Of a stretch of DNA of 64,000 bases, positions 52,077-62,585 are shown piece by piece. The stretch comes from Hyphomicrobiales bacterium. Lineage in GTDB: Bacteria > Pseudomonadota > Alphaproteobacteria > Rhizobiales > Beijerinckiaceae. The notes under the pieces were generated by a model. It worked only from the letters and a program-made list of their open reading frames with translations. It did not search any database and had not been told where the DNA came from. The DNA lies in assembly GCA_930633495.1 (NCBI GenBank), contig CAKNFJ010000001.1, positions 1,857,001 through 1,921,000 of the forward strand, read 5' to 3'. Position numbers and translations under genes: made by a program. The stretch's first letter is position 1; each line of letters begins with the position of its first letter.

Positions 52077-53507
52077 ATGGCGCATGAGCTCGAATTCTAT
52101 ATCGACGGCCAGTGGGTGAAGCCGTCGGGCAATCGCACGCTCGGCGTGGTCGATCCGTCCAACGAAGAGGTCTTCGCCACGATCGCGCTCGGCGAGCAGG
52201 CCGATGTCGACAAGGCCGTCGCCGCAGCCCGCGCAGCCTTCCCGGCTTTCGCCGCGACCTCCAAGGCCGAGCGCCTGGCACTCATGCGCCGCCTCGCCGA
52301 GGCCTACAAGAAGCGCTACGACGCCATCGCCGACATCCTCTCGCGCGAAATGGGCGCGCCGAAGGAACTGGCGCACCGGGCTCAGGCCGCGATGGGCACC
52401 GCCCATCTCGCCAAGATGATCGAGACGCTCGAAAACTTCGAGTTCGAGGAGCTACGCGGCACCACCCTCATCGCCAAGGAGCCGATCGGCGTCGTCGGCA
52501 TGATCACGCCGTGGAACTGGCCGCTCAACCAGATCATGTGCAAGGTCGCGCCCGCGCTCGCCGCCGGCTGCACCATGGTGCTCAAGCCCTCCGAGATCGC
52601 CCCGCTCAACGCCATCATCTTCGCGGAAGCGATGGAAGAGGCCGGCGTGCCGAAGGGCGTGTTCAACCTCGTCAACGGCGACGGCCCGACGGTGGGCGAA
52701 GCGATCTCGCGCCATCCCGGCGTCGACATGGTCTCCTTCACCGGCTCGACGCGCGCCGGCATCCTCGTCGCCAAGGCGGCGGCGGATACCGTCAAGCGCG
52801 TGCATCAGGAGCTCGGCGGCAAGTCGGCCAACATCATCCTCGACGATGCCGACCTGAAGAAGTCGGTGAAGCTCGGCGTCGAGAGCGTGATGCGCAACTC
52901 CGGCCAGTCCTGCAACGCGCCGACCCGGATGTTCGTGCCGGAGAAGCTGCATAAGGAGGCGCTCGCCATCGCCAAGCAGGTGGCCGAGCCGCTCAAGGTC
53001 GGCGCTCCCTCGGCGGATGGCGTCTTCCTCGGCCCGGTCGTCAGCGAAGTGCAGTACGAGAAGATCCAGCGCCTGATCGAGGCCGGCATCAAGGAAGGCG
53101 CGACGCTGGTCACCGGCGGCCCCGGCCGTCCCGAGGGCCTCAATCGCGGCTACTACGTTCGCCCGACCGTGTTCGGCGGCGTGACCGACGAGATGACCAT
53201 CGCCCGCGAGGAGATCTTCGGCCCCGTGCTGTCGATCCTGCCCTACAAGAGCGACGACGAGGTGGTTGAGCGTGCCAACGACACGCCCTACGGCCTCGCC
53301 TCCTACGTCCAGTCCGGCTCGCAGGAGCGCGCTCGCAAGATCGCGGCGCAGATGCGCTCGGGCAATGTCTACATCAACTACCCGGCCTGGGACGCGGGGG
53401 CGCCCTTCGGCGGCTACAAGCAGTCCGGCAACGGCCGCGAATACGCCGATTTCGGCCTTGAGGAGTTCCTCGAGATCAAGGGCACGGTCGGCTACGCCGC
53501 GGCCTGA
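52077..53507 (+). CDS. Aldehyde dehydrogenase
   Basis: 476-residue NAD(P)-dependent enzyme with the full set of family residues: cofactor loop MITPWNWPLNQIMCKVAPALAAGCTMVLKPSE, FTGSTRAGILV, catalytic Glu in VHQELGGKSANIIL, catalytic Cys in NSGQSCNAPTRM and EEIFGPVLSIL. The ATG at 52077 has GGCAGGAGA ahead. The specificity is open; betaine- or aminoaldehyde-type substrates are possible near arginine catabolism genes. It is separately transcribed and ends at a clear terminator. The 245 bases before it show no gene. Confidence 0.9.
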   Translation: MAHELEFYIDGQWVKPSGNRTLGVVDPSNEEVFATIALGEQADVDKAVAAARAAFPAFAATSKAERLALMRRLAEAYKKRYDAIADILSREMGAPKELAHRAQAAMGTAHLAKMIETLENFEFEELRGTTLIAKEPIGVVGMITPWNWPLNQIMCKVAPALAAGCTMVLKPSEIAPLNAIIFAEAMEEAGVPKGVFNLVNGDGPTVGEAISRHPGVDMVSFTGSTRAGILVAKAAADTVKRVHQELGGKSANIILDDADLKKSVKLGVESVMRNSGQSCNAPTRMFVPEKLHKEALAIAKQVAEPLKVGAPSADGVFLGPVVSEVQYEKIQRLIEAGIKEGATLVTGGPGRPEGLNRGYYVRPTVFGGVTDEMTIAREEIFGPVLSILPYKSDDEVVERANDTPYGLASYVQSGSQERARKIAAQMRSGNVYINYPAWDAGAPFGGYKQSGNGREYADFGLEEFLEIKGTVGYAAA

Positions 53508-53531
53508 TCGGCGCGTGATCTGACGCAAGCG

Positions 53532-53570
53532 AGGCCCGGTGGACCAAACGCCACCGGGCCTTCATTTTAT
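53532..53570 (+). terminator. Intrinsic terminator after the aldehyde dehydrogenase gene
   Basis: Stem AGGCCCGGTGG (53532-53542) and CCACCGGGCCT (53551-53561) with an eight-base loop and a T-rich tail TCATTTTAT. Confidence 0.9.
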
Positions 53571-53600
53571 ACTCCGCTTCAAACGATTAAGAGGCACGCC

Positions 53601-54623
53601 ATGGTCAATCCGAACCGCTATGACGCGATGCGCTACAACCGCTGTGGCCGCAGTGGATTGCAACTCCCGGCGCTTTCGCTCGGCCTCTGGCAGAATTTCG
53701 GCGAGACCGGTGTCCGCGCCAATATGCGCGAGATCTGCCGCACGGCCTTCGACCTCGGCATCACCCATTTCGACCTCGCCAACAATTACGGCCCTCCGCC
53801 CGGCTCGGCCGAGACCGCCTTCGGCGAAATCCTCACCCAAGACTTTGCTGGCTATCGCGATGAGCTGGTGATCTCGACCAAGGCCGGCTACCGGATGTGG
53901 CCCGGCCCCTATGGCGAGTGGGGCAGCCGCAAATACCTGATCTCCAGCCTCGACCAGAGCCTGAGGCGGATGAAGCTCGACTATGTCGACATCTTCTATT
54001 CGCACCGCTTCGACCCGAACACGCCACTGGAGGAGACGATGGGCGCGCTCGACTCGATCGTGCGCCAGGGCAAGGCGCTCTATGTCGGGCTTTCCTCCTA
54101 TAATTCGAAGCGCACGCAGGAGGCCGTCGCGATCCTGCGCCGGCTCGGCACGCCCTGCCTGATCCATCAGCCGAGCTATTCGATGCTCAACCGCTGGATC
54201 GAGCAGGACGGTTTGCTCGACACGCTTGATGCCGAGGGCATCGGCTCGATCGTGTTCTCGCCGCTGGCGCAGGGCATGCTGACGGACAAGTATCTGAAGG
54301 GCGTGCCGGCCGGCAGCCGCGCCGACAAGAAGGCGCCCTCCTTCCGCGACGGCTTTCTCAGCGAGGCCAATCTCAGGAGCATCGCGGCGCTGAACGAGAT
54401 CGCGGCCGCGCGTGGCCAGAGCCTCGCGCAGATGGCGATCGCCTGGGTGCTGCGCGGCGGGCGCGTCACCTCGGCGCTTATCGGCGCGAGCCGGCCCGAG
54501 CAGGTGACGGACTGCGTCGCGGCGCTGAAGAACCCGGAGTTTTCCGCCGAGGAACTGGCGGCGATCGACAAGCATGCGGTCGATGGCGGCATCAATATCT
54601 GGGCGGCTTCGGCGGAGCGGTAG
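53601..54623 (+). CDS. Aldo/keto reductase, YghZ (L-glyceraldehyde-3-phosphate reductase)-like
   Basis: 340 residues, close to the 346 of E. coli YghZ. It has the aldo-keto reductase pattern: DLANNYGPPPGSAE (catalytic Asp and Tyr), VISTKAGYRMWPGPYGEWGSRKYLISSLDQSLRRMKLDYVDIFYSHRFDP (catalytic Lys and His) and IGASRPEQV for NADPH binding. The WPGPYG and YSHRFDP elements are typical of the YghZ group. The reaction is the NADPH-dependent reduction of an aldehyde; the physiological substrate may be methylglyoxal or L-glyceraldehyde-3-phosphate. It is flanked by a terminator upstream and a family-D palindrome downstream. Confidence 0.9.
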   Translation: MVNPNRYDAMRYNRCGRSGLQLPALSLGLWQNFGETGVRANMREICRTAFDLGITHFDLANNYGPPPGSAETAFGEILTQDFAGYRDELVISTKAGYRMWPGPYGEWGSRKYLISSLDQSLRRMKLDYVDIFYSHRFDPNTPLEETMGALDSIVRQGKALYVGLSSYNSKRTQEAVAILRRLGTPCLIHQPSYSMLNRWIEQDGLLDTLDAEGIGSIVFSPLAQGMLTDKYLKGVPAGSRADKKAPSFRDGFLSEANLRSIAALNEIAAARGQSLAQMAIAWVLRGGRVTSALIGASRPEQVTDCVAALKNPEFSAEELAAIDKHAVDGGINIWAASAER

Positions 54624-54655
54624 GACGTTCGTTCCCTTCTCTACAGGACACCACC

Positions 54656-54746
54656 GTCATGCTCGCCCTTGTGGCGAGCATCCACGCCTTGAACACCACC
54701 TTCGACCAGCGAAGACGTGGATGGTCGGGACAAGCCCGACCATGAC
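54656..54746. repeat. Palindromic repeat, family D
   Basis: GTCATGCTCGCCC...GGCGAGCATCCACG at the left and CGTGGATGGTCGGGACAAG...CCCGACCATGAC at the right form a compound hairpin with two side stems (GCTCGCC/GGCGAGC and GGTCGGG/CCCGACC). It lies between the convergent reductase and Lrp genes. Confidence 0.7.
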
Positions 54747-54777
54747 GACCAACCCCGCCTTCCGCCGGATCGCGCGC

Positions 54778-55266
54778 CTAATCCTCCCCCGCCACCGCCG
54801 CGATCGGGAGCGCGCTGGAGCGCTTCACCTGGCCGAGCGCGAAGCTCGACTCGATCGAGGCGACGCCGTCGAGGCGGGTGAGCTTGTCCTTGAGGAAGCG
54901 CTCATAGGCCGGCAGGTCGCGCACGACGATGCGCAGCAGGTAATCGCGCTGGCCGGTCATCAGGTAGCAGTCGACCACCTCGGGCCAGCGCGCCACGGCC
55001 TGCGAGAAGCGGTCGAGCTCGTCCTCGCGCTGGCGCTCCAGCTTGACCGAGACAAAGACGCTGATCGGCAAGCCGACCTTGGTCTGGTCGATGATCGCGG
55101 CATAGCCCTGAATGACGCCGGCCTCTTCCAGCATGCGGATGCGGCGTGCGCAGGGTGAGGCCGAGAGCCCGATCCGCTGGGCGAGATCCTGCACCGAAAG
55201 GCGGGAATTGATCTGCAATTCCGCGATGATCTTGCGGTCGAGCGCATCGAGGCGCAGGCGTGCCAT
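54778..55266 (-). CDS. Lrp/AsnC family transcriptional regulator (divergent from MocR gene)
   Basis: 162 residues: MARLRLDALDRKIIAELQINSRLSVQDLAQRIGLSASPCARRIRMLEEAGVI (winged helix) and a RAM domain with CYLMTGQRDYLLRIVVRDLPAYERF and GVASIESSFALGQVKRSSALPI, typical of the Lrp branch. Its divergent neighbour is a MocR-type regulator, itself transcribed the other way, and not a metabolic gene as in the other pairs in this window. The target is unknown. Confidence 0.87.
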   Translation of the reverse strand: MARLRLDALDRKIIAELQINSRLSVQDLAQRIGLSASPCARRIRMLEEAGVIQGYAAIIDQTKVGLPISVFVSVKLERQREDELDRFSQAVARWPEVVDCYLMTGQRDYLLRIVVRDLPAYERFLKDKLTRLDGVASIESSFALGQVKRSSALPIAAVAGED

Positions 55267-55390
55267 TCCCTGTCTCCGTCCCGGCTGACGAACGCCCTTT
55301 TACAGGAGCCACCGCCAGCCACCATCGGCATCTCCGTGAAAGCGCATGGCAGCAACGGCATGGCACTGGCGCGGAGGGGAAGGTCACGCT

Positions 55391-56806
55391 ATGCGATACC
55401 TACAATCCAATGAATGTATGGAAATCGGTTTGGCGATGGTCGACAACGACGGGCTTTCCTGGACCGGCCGGCTCGATCCGGCTGCGGGGCCGCGTTACCT
55501 GCAAATCGTCGCGCAGCTCGAACGGGCCGTCGCGACCGGCCTGCTGCGGCCGGGCGATCGCCTGCCGCCGCAGCGCCGGTTGGCAGAGCATCTCGCGGTC
55601 GATCTCACCACGGTGACGCGCGCCTTCGGCGAGGCCCGCGAGCGCGGGCTGATCGACGCGGTGACAGGGCGCGGCTCCTTCATTTCGGCAAGGCAGGAGC
55701 AGGAGGGACCGCCGCTCGACCTCAGCATGACGATCCCGCCGGCGCCGAAGGGCCTGCGGCTGGGCGAGCTGATGCAGCGCGGCATCGCCGAAATCCTGGC
55801 CCGCAGCGATGCCGACCAGTTGATGAACTACCATGGCGGGGCCGGCTCGCTGGCAGAGCGCGCCGCCGGCGCGGCCTGGCTCGCGCCGCTGCTGGGAGCG
55901 CTCCGATCGCAGCGCATCGCGGTGGTGCCGGGCGCCCAGACGGGGCTCAATGCGCTGCTTTCGCTGCTGGCGCGACCGGGCGACACGATCCTGACCGAGC
56001 CGTTGACCTATCCCGGCTTGATCGGCGCAGCCCGGCAGCACGGGCTCGCGCTGGCCCCGGTCGCGAGCGACAGGGACGGCCCGCTCCCGGACGCGCTCGA
56101 CGCGGCCGCCACCCGGCATGGAGCCAGGCTGTTCGCGATGACGCCGACATTGCAGAACCCGACCTGCATCACCCTGCCGGAGCGGCGCCGGCTGGATCTC
56201 ATCGCCGTGGCCCGCCGGCGCGATCTCATCCTGATCGAGGACGATCCGTACAGCCTGCTCGCCGGGGATGCGCCAGCGCCGCTGGCAGCACTGGCGCCCG
56301 AGCGGACATGGCATGTCGCGACCTTGTCGAAGGTACTGACGCCCGGCCTGCGCACGGCCTTCGTCGTGATCCCCGAGGGAACCGACAGCGCTCCGTTCCT
56401 CACCGCCTTGCGCGCGACAGCGCTGATGCCCGCGCCGCTGATGACGGCGCTCGCCGCACACTGGATCAGGATCGGCGCGGCAAGGGACCTGCTCGAAGGC
56501 GTGCGGCGCGAAGCGGCCGAGCGGCAAATGTTGGCCCGGGAAATCCTTCCAGAGACAATGCAGAGCCATCCCCATGCGCTGCATGTCTGGCAGCCCTTGC
56601 CGCCTCATTGGGAGCGCAACAGCCTGATCGAGCGCGCCCGTGGGGCGGGGCTCGGCGTGATGGCGGCCGACGCCTTCAGCACCGACGGAGCCGCGCCGGA
56701 TGCGATCCGGATCGCGCTCGGGGCGATCCCCGAGCGGGCAAGGCTGGCCGAGGCGCTCGGCCTGCTTGCCGCACTGATCCGAGACGGTGGGAAAGTCGGG
56801 CGCTGA
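55391..56806 (+). CDS. MocR-type regulator (GntR winged helix fused to a PLP aminotransferase-like domain)
   Basis: 471 residues from ATG 55391. An N-terminal GntR winged helix (about 35-100: RYLQIVAQLERAVATGLLRPGDRLPPQRRLAEHLAVDLTTVTRAFGEARERGLI) leads to a fold-type I aminotransferase domain with LIEDDPYSLL and the PLP lysine in HVATLSKVLTPGLR. MocR proteins use PLP or amino compounds as effectors. The start is uncertain: a TACAAT sequence at about 55401-55406 resembles a -10 element inside the first codons, so MEIGLAMVDN (55418) or MVDNDGL (55436) may be the true start. An Lrp gene lies divergently upstream; DUF983 converges downstream. Confidence 0.85.
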   Translation: MRYLQSNECMEIGLAMVDNDGLSWTGRLDPAAGPRYLQIVAQLERAVATGLLRPGDRLPPQRRLAEHLAVDLTTVTRAFGEARERGLIDAVTGRGSFISARQEQEGPPLDLSMTIPPAPKGLRLGELMQRGIAEILARSDADQLMNYHGGAGSLAERAAGAAWLAPLLGALRSQRIAVVPGAQTGLNALLSLLARPGDTILTEPLTYPGLIGAARQHGLALAPVASDRDGPLPDALDAAATRHGARLFAMTPTLQNPTCITLPERRRLDLIAVARRRDLILIEDDPYSLLAGDAPAPLAALAPERTWHVATLSKVLTPGLRTAFVVIPEGTDSAPFLTALRATALMPAPLMTALAAHWIRIGAARDLLEGVRREAAERQMLAREILPETMQSHPHALHVWQPLPPHWERNSLIERARGAGLGVMAADAFSTDGAAPDAIRIALGAIPERARLAEALGLLAALIRDGGKVGR

Positions 56807-56821
56807 GCGCACCCGGCCAAC

Positions 56822-57229
56822 TCAACCGGAAGCGACCGGCTTGTCCTGTGGCGTCGGGCGGGCGAGCCGGCCCTCCTCGGCCTTGTGGAAGAACTGCGAG
56901 GCGACGAGCCAGCCCTTGAGTGGCTGCAAGGGTGGAATGCAGGTCAGCAGGATCAATGGCAGCGTCGTGACCAGATGCACCCAGGTCGGCGGGTTGTAGT
57001 TCAGCTCCAGCCAGAGCGGGAAGGCCGCGGCCGGGATGCAGACGAACATCATCACGAAGAAGGCCGGGCCATCCGCCGGATCGGCAAAGGAATAATCCAG
57101 ACCGCAATTCTCACATTTCGGCTTCAGCTTCAGGAAGCCCTCGAACATCTTACCCTGCCCGCAGCGCGGGCAGCGGCCGCGCAGGCCAGTCTTGAGCGGA
57201 GAGAGTGGCGGCCAGTGCTCGCCGGACAT
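56822..57229 (-). CDS. DUF983 family membrane protein with zinc ribbon
   Basis: 135 residues. The N-terminus has two CxxC pairs (RCPRCGQGKMFEGFLKLKPKCENCGLDYSF) forming a zinc-ribbon-like head, and two membrane helices follow (AFFVMMFVCIPAAAFPLWLEL, LVTTLPLILLTCIPPLQPL). The domain is common in alphaproteobacteria and has no proven function, though links to cytochrome oxidase assembly or membrane quality control have been proposed by context in some genomes. The gene is divergent from no other gene; a 28-base palindrome lies 58 bases upstream of its start. Confidence 0.85.
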   Translation of the reverse strand: MSGEHWPPLSPLKTGLRGRCPRCGQGKMFEGFLKLKPKCENCGLDYSFADPADGPAFFVMMFVCIPAAAFPLWLELNYNPPTWVHLVTTLPLILLTCIPPLQPLKGWLVASQFFHKAEEGRLARPTPQDKPVASG

Positions 57230-57286
57230 GGAATGTCTCCTCAGGACGGCGCCGTTTGTTCGGCGTCGCCCCTCAGATCGCTCTCG

Positions 57287-57314
57287 ATGCAGACAATGTC
57301 AAGATTGTATGCAT
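57287..57314. promoter_or_regulatory. Long palindrome upstream of the DUF983 gene
   Basis: Arms of eleven bases: ATGCAGACAAT (57287-57297) and ATTGTATGCAT (57304-57314), one mismatch in the pair, with a six-base spacer. The ATTGTATGCAT half resembles sites of GntR-family FCD regulators. It lies between the lpd stop and the DUF983 start and probably acts on the latter. Confidence 0.45.
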
Positions 57315-57351
57315 CATAGCCGACTGCCTGCGCGGATCGGTCGCGGGCAGC

Positions 57352-58749
57352 TCAGATGTGCAGCGCGTGGCCCAGTGCCTTCATCGCTGCCTCCGGGAAG
57401 GCTTCGCCCAGCGTCGGGTGCGCGTGGATCGTGCCGGCGATGTCCTGCAGCGTCGCACCCATCTCGATGGCGAGCCCGAAAGCGGCGGACAGCTCCGAGA
57501 CACCCTGCCCCACCGCCTGGACGCCGAGCACCAGCTCACTGCCGGCCTGCGCGACGACGCGCACGAAACCCGTCTCGCCATGACGGGTCATGGCACGACC
57601 ATTTGCGGCGAAGGGGAACTGGCCGATCTTGAGCTCGTGGCCGGCGCGCTTGGCTTCATCCGGCGACAAGCCCACCGAGACGATCTCGGGATCGGTGAAG
57701 CAGATCGCCGCGATGCCGCGCTTGTCCCAGGCGCGCGGCAGGCCGGCGACGATCTCCGCCACCATCTCGCCTTGCGCCATGGCGCGATGCGCCAGCATCG
57801 GCTCGCCGGTGACGTCGCCAATGGCGTAGATGCCGCGCATCGACGTCTCGCAGCGCTCGCCGATGCGGATGAAGCGGCCCTCCATGTCGAGGACCAGGTT
57901 TTCGAGGCCGAGATTTTCGGTGACGGGCTTGCGGCCGACCGTGACCAGAATCCTGTCGGCCGGGAGGCTGCGCTCACTACCATCGGCGGTCTCGATGCGC
58001 AGCCCGTCGCCCTTCGCCGTCGGGCCGAGCGCCTTGGCGCCGGTCAGCACCTCGACGCCGAGCGCGGTCAGGCGCTTCGAAACCGGGCCGGTGAGTTCGC
58101 TGTCATAGAGCGGCAGGATGCGCTCCTGCGCCTCGACGACGGTGACCTTGCTGCCCATCCGGGCGAAGGCGGTGCCGAGCTCCAGCCCGATATAACCTCC
58201 ACCGACCACGACGAGGCGCTTGGGAACATCCGTCAGCGCCAGCGCGCCGGTCGAGGAGATCACATTGCCGCCGAAGGGCAGGAAAGGCAGCTCGACCGGG
58301 GCTGAGCCGGTGGCGATGACGATGGCCTCGGCATGGACCGTCTTCGGGCCGGTCTCGGTCTCGACCACGACCGTCTTGCCGTCGCGGAAGCGGGCGCGGC
58401 CATGGACGATCTTGACCTTCGCCTTGCGCAGCAGGCCGGCGACGCCGTTGTTGAGCCGCTGGACGATGCCGTCCTTCCAGGCCACAGCCTGCTTCAGGTC
58501 GAGCTTCGGCTCAGCGGCGGTCAGTCCGAAGGGCGTCTTGCCGGCGGCGGCGTCCGCCGCCTTCTCGAATTCCTCGGCGACATGGATCATCGCCTTGGAG
58601 GGGATGCAGCCGACATTGAGGCAGCTGCCGCCGAGCTTGGTGCTCTCGACGATGACCGTGTCGATGCCGAGCTGGCCGGCGCGAATGGCACAGACATAGC
58701 CGCCGGGGCCGGCGCCGATGACGAGGAGCTTGCAGGTGATGTCGGTCAT
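57352..58749 (-). CDS. lpdV: Dihydrolipoyl dehydrogenase (E3) of the branched-chain 2-oxoacid complex
   Basis: 465-residue FAD enzyme that reoxidises the lipoyl group of E2 and reduces NAD. It shows the FAD motif VIGAGPGGYVCAIRAGQLG, the redox cysteines in GGSCLNVGCIPSKA (Cys43 and Cys48), the NAD motif VVVGGGYIGLELGTAFARMGSKVTVVE and the C-terminal His-Glu region HAHPTLGEAFPEA. It is the last gene of the bkd operon, 13 bases after E2, so it is assigned to this complex, although it may also serve others. No terminator was seen before DUF983. Confidence 0.94.
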   Translation of the reverse strand: MTDITCKLLVIGAGPGGYVCAIRAGQLGIDTVIVESTKLGGSCLNVGCIPSKAMIHVAEEFEKAADAAAGKTPFGLTAAEPKLDLKQAVAWKDGIVQRLNNGVAGLLRKAKVKIVHGRARFRDGKTVVVETETGPKTVHAEAIVIATGSAPVELPFLPFGGNVISSTGALALTDVPKRLVVVGGGYIGLELGTAFARMGSKVTVVEAQERILPLYDSELTGPVSKRLTALGVEVLTGAKALGPTAKGDGLRIETADGSERSLPADRILVTVGRKPVTENLGLENLVLDMEGRFIRIGERCETSMRGIYAIGDVTGEPMLAHRAMAQGEMVAEIVAGLPRAWDKRGIAAICFTDPEIVSVGLSPDEAKRAGHELKIGQFPFAANGRAMTRHGETGFVRVVAQAGSELVLGVQAVGQGVSELSAAFGLAIEMGATLQDIAGTIHAHPTLGEAFPEAAMKALGHALHI

Positions 58750-58761
58750 GGGCAGCGCTCC

Positions 58762-60078
58762 TCAGATGTCCACGAAGAGCGTGGCCGGGTTCTCCAGCAG
58801 CTCCTTCAGCCGCTGCACGAAGACGGCAGCGTCCCAGCCGTCGATGACGCGGTGGTCGAAGCTGGAGGAGAGGTTCATCATCTTGCGCGGCACGAAGGTG
58901 GTGCCGTCCCAGACCGGACGCACGACCATCTTGTTGACGCCGACGATCGCGACTTCCGGATAGTTGATCACCGGCGTCGTCGCGATGCCGCCGAGCGCGC
59001 CGAGCGAGGTGATGGTGATGGTCGAGCCGGTGAGCTCGTCGCGGGTCGCGGTGCCGTCGCGACCGCGCTCGGCGAGGCGGGCGAGCTCGATGCCGCAGCC
59101 CCAGAGATCGCGCGCCTCGGCATGCTTCACCACCGGCACGATCAGGCCGGTCGGCGTCTGCGTGGCGATGCCGATATTGATCGCGGCATGCTGGCGCACG
59201 ATGCCGGCCTCGTCATCGTAGAGCGCGTTCAGCGCCGGCTGCTCGGCGAGCGCCTTGACCATGGCGCGCATCAGGAAGGGCAGCAGCGTCAGCTTCGGCC
59301 GTTCCGGCGTCGGCTTCTTGTTCAACGTCGCGCGCAGATCCTCCAGCGGCGAGACGTTGACCTCCTCGACGATGGTGATGTGCGGGATGCGCGACTTCGA
59401 CAGCGCCATCTTCTCGGCGATGCGGCGGCGCAGGCCGACGACTTTGACCTCGGTGACGGCGCTCTGCTCAACGAGCCCGCCGCCACGGGCTGGCTCCGGC
59501 CCGCGCAGCAGGAAGGCGTCGATATCCTGATGGGTGATGCGGCCGGCAGGACCCGTGCCCTGGACCTGACGCAGATCGACCCCGGCCTCGCGGGCCTTCA
59601 GGCGAACCGCCGGCGAGGCCAACGGCTTCTCGCCCGGCCCGCGGCGCTGGGCGGGCGCTGCACTGGCGCGAGCCAGCTTCGGCGGTGGCGGAGGCGGTGC
59701 AGCCGGCTTGACGGGAGCAGCCGGCGCCGCGGGCTTTTCGGCCTTCGGCAGGGCCGGCGGCGCGGCTGGCTTCTCGGCCGGAGCTTCTTTCGCGCCCTCG
59801 TCCGCAGCGGATTCCTCCGCCGCCGCGCCGCCCTCCCCCGCAACCTTGAGCCTCACGATCGCCGAGCCGATCGCGACGGTGTCGCCGACCTCGGCGCCGA
59901 CCCAGGTGACCTCGCCCTCGACCGGCGAGGGAATCTCCACCGTCGCCTTGTCGGTCATCACGGCGGCGAGCAGATCGTCCTCACGGACGATGTCGCCGAC
60001 CTTGACGTGCCACTCGACCAGCTCCGCCTCGGCGATGCCCTCGCCGACATCCGGCAGCTTGATGATGCGCTCGGCCAT
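58762..60078 (-). CDS. bkdB: Branched-chain 2-oxoacid dehydrogenase E2 (lipoamide acyltransferase)
   Basis: 438 residues. The N-terminal lipoyl domain has the lipoylated Lys44 in [16 protein letters not shown] flexible Ala/Pro-rich linker (about 85-140, runs of PAAPPPPPP) precedes the peripheral subunit-binding domain ([37 protein letters not shown], about 150-190). The acyltransferase domain with the catalytic [14 protein letters not shown] follows. The ATG at 60076-60078 overlaps the E1 beta stop (60078-60080). Only one lipoyl domain is present, as usual for BCKDH-type E2. It passes the branched acyl group to CoA. Confidence 0.95.
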   Translation of the reverse strand: MAERIIKLPDVGEGIAEAELVEWHVKVGDIVREDDLLAAVMTDKATVEIPSPVEGEVTWVGAEVGDTVAIGSAIVRLKVAGEGGAAAEESAADEGAKEAPAEKPAAPPALPKAEKPAAPAAPVKPAAPPPPPPKLARASAAPAQRRGPGEKPLASPAVRLKAREAGVDLRQVQGTGPAGRITHQDIDAFLLRGPEPARGGGLVEQSAVTEVKVVGLRRRIAEKMALSKSRIPHITIVEEVNVSPLEDLRATLNKKPTPERPKLTLLPFLMRAMVKALAEQPALNALYDDEAGIVRQHAAINIGIATQTPTGLIVPVVKHAEARDLWGCGIELARLAERGRDGTATRDELTGSTITITSLGALGGIATTPVINYPEVAIVGVNKMVVRPVWDGTTFVPRKMMNLSSSFDHRVIDGWDAAVFVQRLKELLENPATLFVDI

Positions 60079-61094
60079 CAGCGTACCTCCATGATATCGC
60101 GCAACGCCTGTCCAAGGCGGGCGGGGCCGGGGAAGTAGTCCCATTCCTGCGCATGCGGATAGGGCGTGTCCCAACCGGTGACGCGCATCACCGGCGCCTC
60201 CAGATGGTAGAAGCAGTTTTCCTGCACCAGCGAGACCAGTTCGCCGCCGAAGCCGGAGGTCAGCGTCGCCTCGTGCAGCACGATGCAGCGGCCGGTCTTC
60301 TGGACCGAGGCGACGATCGCTTCGAGGTCGAGCGGGACGAGCGTGCGCAGGTCGATGACCTCGGCATCGATGCCGGTGTCTTCGGCTGCGGCCAGTGCGA
60401 CATGGACCATGGTGCCATAGGCGAGGATGGTGACGGCCGAGCCTTCGCGCCGCGTCACCGCCTTGCCGAGCGGCACGATGTAATGGCCTTCCGGCACCTC
60501 GGAGAGCTCGTGCTTCGACCAGGCCGTGACCGGACGGTCGTGATGGCCGTCGAAGGGGCCGTTATAGAGCCGCTTCGGCTCGAGGAAGATCACCGGGTCC
60601 GGGTCCTCGATCGCGGCGATCAGCAGGCCCTTGGCGTCGTAGGGATTGGAGGGGACGACCGTCTTCAGGCCGGAAACATGGGTGAACAGCGCTTCCGGGC
60701 TCTGGCTGTGGGTCTGGCCGCCGAAGATGCCGCCGCCGGTCGGCATCCGGATCACCATCGGGCAGGTGAAGTCTCCGGCCGAACGGTAGCGCAGGCGGGC
60801 AGCCTCGGAGACGATCTGGTCATAGGCCGGATACATGTAATCGGCGAACTGGATCTCGACGCAAGGCTTGAGGCCATAGGCCGCCATGCCGACGGCGGCA
60901 CCGACGATGCCGAGTTCGTTGATCGGCGCGTCGAAGCAGCGCGAGACCCCGTACTTCTGCTGCAGCCCATGGGTGCAGCGGAAGACGCCGCCGAAGAAAC
61001 CGACATCCTCGCCGAAAACCACGACATCGTCGTCGCGGCCCATGGAGACGTCCATGGCGGAGCGGATCGCCTCGATCATCGTCATCTTGGCCAT
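60078..61094 (-). CDS. bkdA2: Branched-chain 2-oxoacid dehydrogenase E1 subunit beta
   Basis: 338 residues with the E1-beta patterns [74 protein letters not shown] and [24 protein letters not shown]. It pairs with E1 alpha to bind thiamine diphosphate and decarboxylate branched-chain 2-oxoacids from valine, leucine and isoleucine. The ATG at 61092-61094 lies four bases after the E1 alpha stop (61099-61101). It belongs to a four-gene operon with E1 alpha, E2 and E3. Confidence 0.95.
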   Translation of the reverse strand: MAKMTMIEAIRSAMDVSMGRDDDVVVFGEDVGFFGGVFRCTHGLQQKYGVSRCFDAPINELGIVGAAVGMAAYGLKPCVEIQFADYMYPAYDQIVSEAARLRYRSAGDFTCPMVIRMPTGGGIFGGQTHSQSPEALFTHVSGLKTVVPSNPYDAKGLLIAAIEDPDPVIFLEPKRLYNGPFDGHHDRPVTAWSKHELSEVPEGHYIVPLGKAVTRREGSAVTILAYGTMVHVALAAAEDTGIDAEVIDLRTLVPLDLEAIVASVQKTGRCIVLHEATLTSGFGGELVSLVQENCFYHLEAPVMRVTGWDTPYPHAQEWDYFPGPARLGQALRDIMEVR

Positions 61095-61098
61095 GGCG

Positions 61099-62505
<1,407 letters not shown>

Positions 62506-62535
62506 TCATTCCGAATTTGCCGGCAATCACGAAAT

Positions 62536-62558
62536 CAGGCAGAAGATATTTCTGCCTG
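62536..62558. promoter_or_regulatory. Palindromic operator candidate 1 of the bkd regulator
   Basis: CAGGCAGAA (62536-62544), GATAT, TTCTGCCTG (62550-62558): perfect nine-base arms, 27 bases before the regulator ATG. It lies in the divergent gap of bkdR and bkd, where Lrp-type proteins usually bind. Confidence 0.55.
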
Positions 62559-62564
62559 CCAGGG

Positions 62565-62576
62565 ATTTTGCAGAAT
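62565..62576. promoter_or_regulatory. Palindromic operator candidate 2 of the bkd regulator
   Basis: ATTTTGCAGAAT, nearly its own reverse complement (ATTCTGCAAAAT), about one and a half to two helical turns from candidate 1 (centres 23-24 bases apart). It repeats the core TGCAGAA/TTCTGC found in candidate 1. Confidence 0.4.
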
Positions 62577-62585
62577 GATCGGCCG

